Shown here piece by piece: positions 60,536 to 64,000 of a stretch of 64,000 nt of DNA. Under the pieces are notes generated by a model. It did no database searches. It was not told the DNA's origin and saw only the letters and a program-made list of their open reading frames with translations. The position numbers and the translations under genes are program-made. The DNA is taken from the NCBI RefSeq assembly GCF_023716665.1, contig NZ_CP071860.1:1612001-1676000 (forward strand). Reading direction: 5' to 3'. The DNA is from Vibrio sp. SCSIO 43135. GTDB taxonomy: Bacteria > Pseudomonadota > Gammaproteobacteria > Enterobacterales > Vibrionaceae. Position 1 is the first letter of the stretch. Every line of letters begins with the position of its first letter.

Positions 60536-61858
60536 ATGACGAGCAATAAAGCATTACTAGCACTGATTCTCACTGGTCTAATTGTTGGGTGCAGTGACTC
60601 TGACGAAGCAACCGATAATCCAGAACCAACGCCTGAAAACCCGTTTGAAGGCCTAGAAGACATTGAGGCAACTCAAGTTCGTTTTATGGTGAAAGGTACG
60701 ATATCTAACGCGTCGACGCAGTATTGTGAAGCTTTAGATGCTGAAGTGTATATCAATAACGCTGATGGAACCCTACTCGAAAGAGCAACGCTGTTAGATA
60801 ACGCAGTATTGGAGCTAAAAGATGTGCCTGAATTCGGATTCATCACAACAAAAGAGCAATACTATTACAGTGAATACAACCAGCAAATAACCTTGGACAT
60901 CGAGTATTCAAGCATTCAGAAGGAAGCCCTTTATTACAATGCGATTATAGTTGTAGACAGTGAGACCTATGAGGGAGACATTGGAGAGTGTTTTGATGTT
61001 CAAACCAAACCCGACGTATCTATCGACGAATCATACACGGGTTCTGCATATGTACCTGAATTTGAAGGCGCACCAGCAAATGCAATTGGCGATGATTACA
61101 ATCGCTTCGCATTCACAGACTATGACCTCACACCACATACTATGTACGGCGTCAGCAACTCTAATGAAGTCACCATAGACACCACTATTACCAGCTATCT
61201 AATTAATGGTGACTTTAGCTTTATCGACGAAATTGAAAATCCAGTAATCAAACAACCTAATGGCGTTGTTTACAACTTATCGGAAAGCGACAACCCTGAG
61301 TTAGGTTACTTATATGCCCCATCTGAAGAAACCTTTGCGACAATGTCCGCCGAATTTTTAAGCGAGTTCTATAATGACAGTCTTCCGGGTGCATTTTCTG
61401 TAGAGCACCGTACAACACTTAATGATGGGCAATTTGACATCGACTTTCTCGACTCTTCGGCAATTTATGGTGTATATGTTGATGAAAACAATGCCATTGT
61501 TTTTGAGTCCGAACAGTTAGATCACTCTCTATTCGATTCACACTATGATTATTCGTTTGAAACTGATACTGAAGAAACCACATATGAGCACAACATCACT
61601 CAGGTGACCAAGGCAAACCAAAGCATAAAAGTCGCTCTCCCAGAACACTGGGATTTTGAGGCCAACTTTATTGCTTTCTCAGCTTCCGAGATAAGAGATG
61701 ACCAACTGAGTCGTCCAACTATTATGTCTACCAGTGATGTAATGATCGACTGGACACATGCAACTGACACACAGATACAAAGCTACAATAACTCATTGTT
61801 AACAGAAATGATGACAGCACATGTGCTAGTAAAAGACCCTGATGCAGAAGCAAACTAG
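60536..61858 (+). CDS. large acidic lipoprotein of unknown family
   Basis: 440 residues. Lipobox LIVGC (Cys about 19), then an Asp/Glu/Pro-rich spacer (EATDNPEPTPENP). The mature part is acidic with few Lys and Arg and many Tyr, Asn, Asp, with beta-type segments such as ATQVRFMVKGTISNASTQYC and VLELKDVPEFGFI. No family recognised. A free-standing gene before a convergent LysR gene. Probably surface-exposed or periplasmic. Confidence 0.65.
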   Translation: MTSNKALLALILTGLIVGCSDSDEATDNPEPTPENPFEGLEDIEATQVRFMVKGTISNASTQYCEALDAEVYINNADGTLLERATLLDNAVLELKDVPEFGFITTKEQYYYSEYNQQITLDIEYSSIQKEALYYNAIIVVDSETYEGDIGECFDVQTKPDVSIDESYTGSAYVPEFEGAPANAIGDDYNRFAFTDYDLTPHTMYGVSNSNEVTIDTTITSYLINGDFSFIDEIENPVIKQPNGVVYNLSESDNPELGYLYAPSEETFATMSAEFLSEFYNDSLPGAFSVEHRTTLNDGQFDIDFLDSSAIYGVYVDENNAIVFESEQLDHSLFDSHYDYSFETDTEETTYEHNITQVTKANQSIKVALPEHWDFEANFIAFSASEIRDDQLSRPTIMSTSDVMIDWTHATDTQIQSYNNSLLTEMMTAHVLVKDPDAEAN

Positions 61859-61901
61859 CTCACGTCTCTTCAGGGCAAACTCTGCTTGTTGTATCCGCCT
61901 A

Positions 61902-62804
61902 CTACACCTGCGCCATAATTAACTCTCTAACCCAGCGATTGGCTGGGTTAGCGTTCATTTTCGACAAGTACACCAAATGAGAATCGAAGGTTTTGGTTTC
62001 AAACGGAAAGTCGAGAATAACGAGGTTGAACACCTCTTTATATTGATTGGCAATGGTATGTGGCACTACCCCAACCGCATCGCTGTATGACACCGCTGCC
62101 ATCATGCCAAGCAGCGATTTGTGCTCGCTGTAAACCTTACGTTGCGGCAGTACGCCCTCGGTTATCCAGTCAACAAATTTCAGGTTAAATCGAGTCATAT
62201 CAAACAGGGCATGACGTTCCGCCAGATACGCTTCTTTACTGATGGTATCGGCGTTAAGCCTTGGGTGATCTTTGTGAGTAATACAACATAGACTGTCGCG
62301 CATAATGATCTGCGACCGAAACACTCTGCTATTGGGTGCATTCACATCAACCACAACATCCACTTTTTCCGCTGTCAGATCTTCACTGATTTGCTCTTCG
62401 TTAGCCGGCAAATCAATCAACACAACCTCAATTGAACTGTCTTTTAAGACTTTATCGATTTTTTGCCGCAAGTCATGAATCAAGGCTTCATGGCAATAAA
62501 TCACGAATCTCCGCCTAGCGGTCGCAGGATCGAACTCCTGAATACCTTCCATCACCCCTTCAATATCCAGAAGCGGGCCTTGCAAACTCAGATAAAAGTC
62601 TTGGGCGAATCGAGTCGGCTTTATGCCTCGGCCCGTACGAGCAAACAGTTCGTGCCCAACGCTGTCTTTGAGGCGATTGAGTGCATTACTGACAGCAGAT
62701 TGAGTTAAATCCAATTGCTCGGCAGCACGTGTTACCGATTCCTGCTCATAGGCAGAAATAAACACACGCAATAGATTAAGATCGAACTTGTTAGGCTGGG
62801 ACAT
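61902..62804 (-). CDS. LysR-family regulator (LeuO/NodD subgroup)
   Basis: 300 residues. LDLNLLRVF-type start (FDLNLLRVFISAYEQESVTRAAEQL) and LTQSAVSNALNRLKDSVGHELFARTGRGIKPT mark the LeuO/NodD subgroup. ATG 62804 preferred over GTG 62807. About 240 bases upstream lies the divergent response-regulator gene; regulation of that system is possible but unproven. Confidence 0.87.
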   Translation of the reverse strand: MSQPNKFDLNLLRVFISAYEQESVTRAAEQLDLTQSAVSNALNRLKDSVGHELFARTGRGIKPTRFAQDFYLSLQGPLLDIEGVMEGIQEFDPATARRRFVIYCHEALIHDLRQKIDKVLKDSSIEVVLIDLPANEEQISEDLTAEKVDVVVDVNAPNSRVFRSQIIMRDSLCCITHKDHPRLNADTISKEAYLAERHALFDMTRFNLKFVDWITEGVLPQRKVYSEHKSLLGMMAAVSYSDAVGVVPHTIANQYKEVFNLVILDFPFETKTFDSHLVYLSKMNANPANRWVRELIMAQV

Positions 62805-63041
62805 CACACTCTCGTTGTGGAATCGCGGTAGTTTAAGTATCGAGAATTAATAGTAATTCTCAAGTAAATTTATGTCATTTCTTGGCCGTATCTATTTTCT
62901 TATCCTCCTCAATAAAAAAATGACAAGTTCACGCAATTTTTCCGCACGCCATTTGCATCAATCTATTTTCTACATACACTTTGAAAGCACCTGTTTAATT
63001 TCTCGGCGAACTTCCTCTCGCCCTAAACAAAAGAACCCACA

Positions 63042-63713
63042 ATGAAGATACTGATTGTCGACGACAGCCACAGCGTTGCTGAAACCATTGCCGACTACCT
63101 CGAATTAATGGGCATGACGATAGACTGCGCTTACCACGGTGAGGCAGCCTTACGCTTGGTACAAGAAAATCACTACGATGTCATTATCATGGACGTCATG
63201 ATGCCCAAGCTAGATGGCATTTCGGCGGTTAAAAAATTACGCGAAGAACTGTTCTGTAATACGCCAATCTTGTTTCTGACCGCCAAAGACACGCTAGAAG
63301 ACAAAGTCGCGGCATTCGGCGCAGGTGGCGATGACTACTTACTCAAACCTTTTGCGATGGAAGAGCTGGTCATGCGCCTTAAAGCCTTAGCAGTACGTGG
63401 CCCAAGGCTCGATACAGGAAAGCTCACTTTTGCCGACATTACCTACGATACTCAAACCGAGAACGTGACCCGATCAGGCTCAGTGATCAAGCTCAGCCGC
63501 ATTCAATTACAAATACTCAAGGTACTACTCAAGCAGGCACCTGCTATTGTCAGTCGCCAACAAGTGATTGAATCCGTTTGGGGAGAAGACGCACCGAACA
63601 GCGATGCACTGCGCAGCCACATCTACGGCCTACGCACCGCTTTGGACAAAGGGTTTGAAGAAACAAGGTTGGAGACCATACATGGCCAAGGCTATCGACT
63701 TAAACAGCAGTAA
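63042..63713 (+). CDS. OmpR-family response regulator
   Basis: 223 residues. Receiver domain: acidic pocket VDDSHS (Asp7, Asp8), phosphorylated Asp51 in IIMDVMMPKLDG, Thr/Ser and Lys in FLTAKD and LLKPF. C-terminal winged helix (ILKVLLKQAPAIVSRQQVIESVWG, LRSHIYGLRTALDKGF, TIHGQGYRL). Overlaps the histidine kinase gene by 32 bases. Signal and targets unknown. Confidence 0.93.
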   Translation: MKILIVDDSHSVAETIADYLELMGMTIDCAYHGEAALRLVQENHYDVIIMDVMMPKLDGISAVKKLREELFCNTPILFLTAKDTLEDKVAAFGAGGDDYLLKPFAMEELVMRLKALAVRGPRLDTGKLTFADITYDTQTENVTRSGSVIKLSRIQLQILKVLLKQAPAIVSRQQVIESVWGEDAPNSDALRSHIYGLRTALDKGFEETRLETIHGQGYRLKQQ

Positions 63714-64000
63714 AAGCAGTAGCAAAAAGTACTACCCCAGTATTTACCGCACCATTCGCTGGAGTTTTGGCATTGTCACTCTCGCCATGTTTGGGCTGTT
63801 TTGGGGGGTGATCTACATGGCTGAAAATCAGTTGGAGGTCATCAGCTTACATCACTGGCTTGATACCGAAGCCTCCACCTACACCACCAATTACATCAAA
63901 TATGGTGAAGACACCCCCCTGCCAAATCAAAGCGAATTTACCAGCTATTGGAGCAAACAAGCGTTGCCCGACTGGCTCAAGCAATACAACCAACCAGGGT
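63682..64000 (+). CDS. sensor histidine kinase, N-terminal part (runs off window)
   Basis: The first 106 residues are present. Start ATG 63682 lies within the response-regulator gene (32-base overlap). A basic N-terminus precedes one membrane helix (about 29-47, FGIVTLAMFGLFWGVIYMA), then the start of a periplasmic sensor domain with YTTNYIKYGEDTPLPNQ. The rest, with the kinase core, lies beyond the window. Placed directly after an OmpR-type regulator, it is its probable kinase. Confidence 0.85.
   Translation, partial: MAKAIDLNSSKSSSKKYYPSIYRTIRWSFGIVTLAMFGLFWGVIYMAENQLEVISLHHWLDTEASTYTTNYIKYGEDTPLPNQSEFTSYWSKQALPDWLKQYNQPG

Overview
The window looks like a stretch of a Vibrio chromosome. 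The evidence is a run of VCR-type attC sites typical of a vibrio superintegron, gene content typical of marine Gammaproteobacteria (phosphonate use, chitobiose genes, alkylsulfatase, sulfated-glycan genes), and proteins close to enterobacterial MdtL/YidZ and YegTUVW. No rRNA, tRNA or CRISPR array was seen.

Region 1 (1-7160) is an integron cassette array read on the minus strand. Six VCR-type attC sites and one degenerate candidate separate an acetyltransferase (cut by the window edge), a PhzF-like protein, an inverted lipoprotein cassette with its own promoter, a DUF2971 protein, a permuted NlpC/P60-type hydrolase, two membrane proteins and a zinc-finger/TumE-like protein. The recombination point of the first cassette lies at about 7156, but no intI follows. 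Region 2 (7551-14389) holds a SnoaL-like protein, an AraC regulator and a phosphonate operon (iron alcohol dehydrogenase, phnD, phnC, phnE, phnX) with a divergent LysR regulator. The aminotransferase phnW is missing.

Region 3 (14411-25660) is an accessory block for a sulfated glycan, all on the minus strand: MelB-type symporter, IclR regulator, Gfo/Idh/MocA oxidoreductase, two outer-membrane channels, a Cys-type lipoprotein sulfatase, a GH3 glycosidase and an anaerobic sulfatase maturase. A decayed copy of the 3' end of the phosphonate LysR gene lies just past the block, so related sequence flanks it on both sides.

Region 4 (26034-42743) is mixed chromosomal content: AraC regulator, M19 dipeptidase, DEAD-box helicase, several LysR regulators, a DUF1254 protein with an outer-membrane partner, the conserved mdtL-yidZ pair, a DoxX-like protein, a two-gene chitobiose pair (GH4 and ChbG) and a diguanylate cyclase.

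Region 5 (42764-49134) is one continuous minus-strand block. A translationally coupled bufferin/HvfA-type RiPP metallophore operon (MBL hydrolase, four-Cys precursor, DUF692 modifying enzyme, DUF2063 partner, DoxX) is followed at once by the cydA-cydB-cydX bd oxidase. Together they suggest a copper-stress or copper-independent respiration module. Region 6 (49478-55001) is a yegW-(MFS)-yegV-yegU-yegT cluster for nucleoside or ADP-ribosyl-type compounds. Region 7 (55295-64000) holds envelope lipoproteins, a periplasmic alkylsulfatase, small secreted proteins, a LysR regulator and the start of a two-component system.
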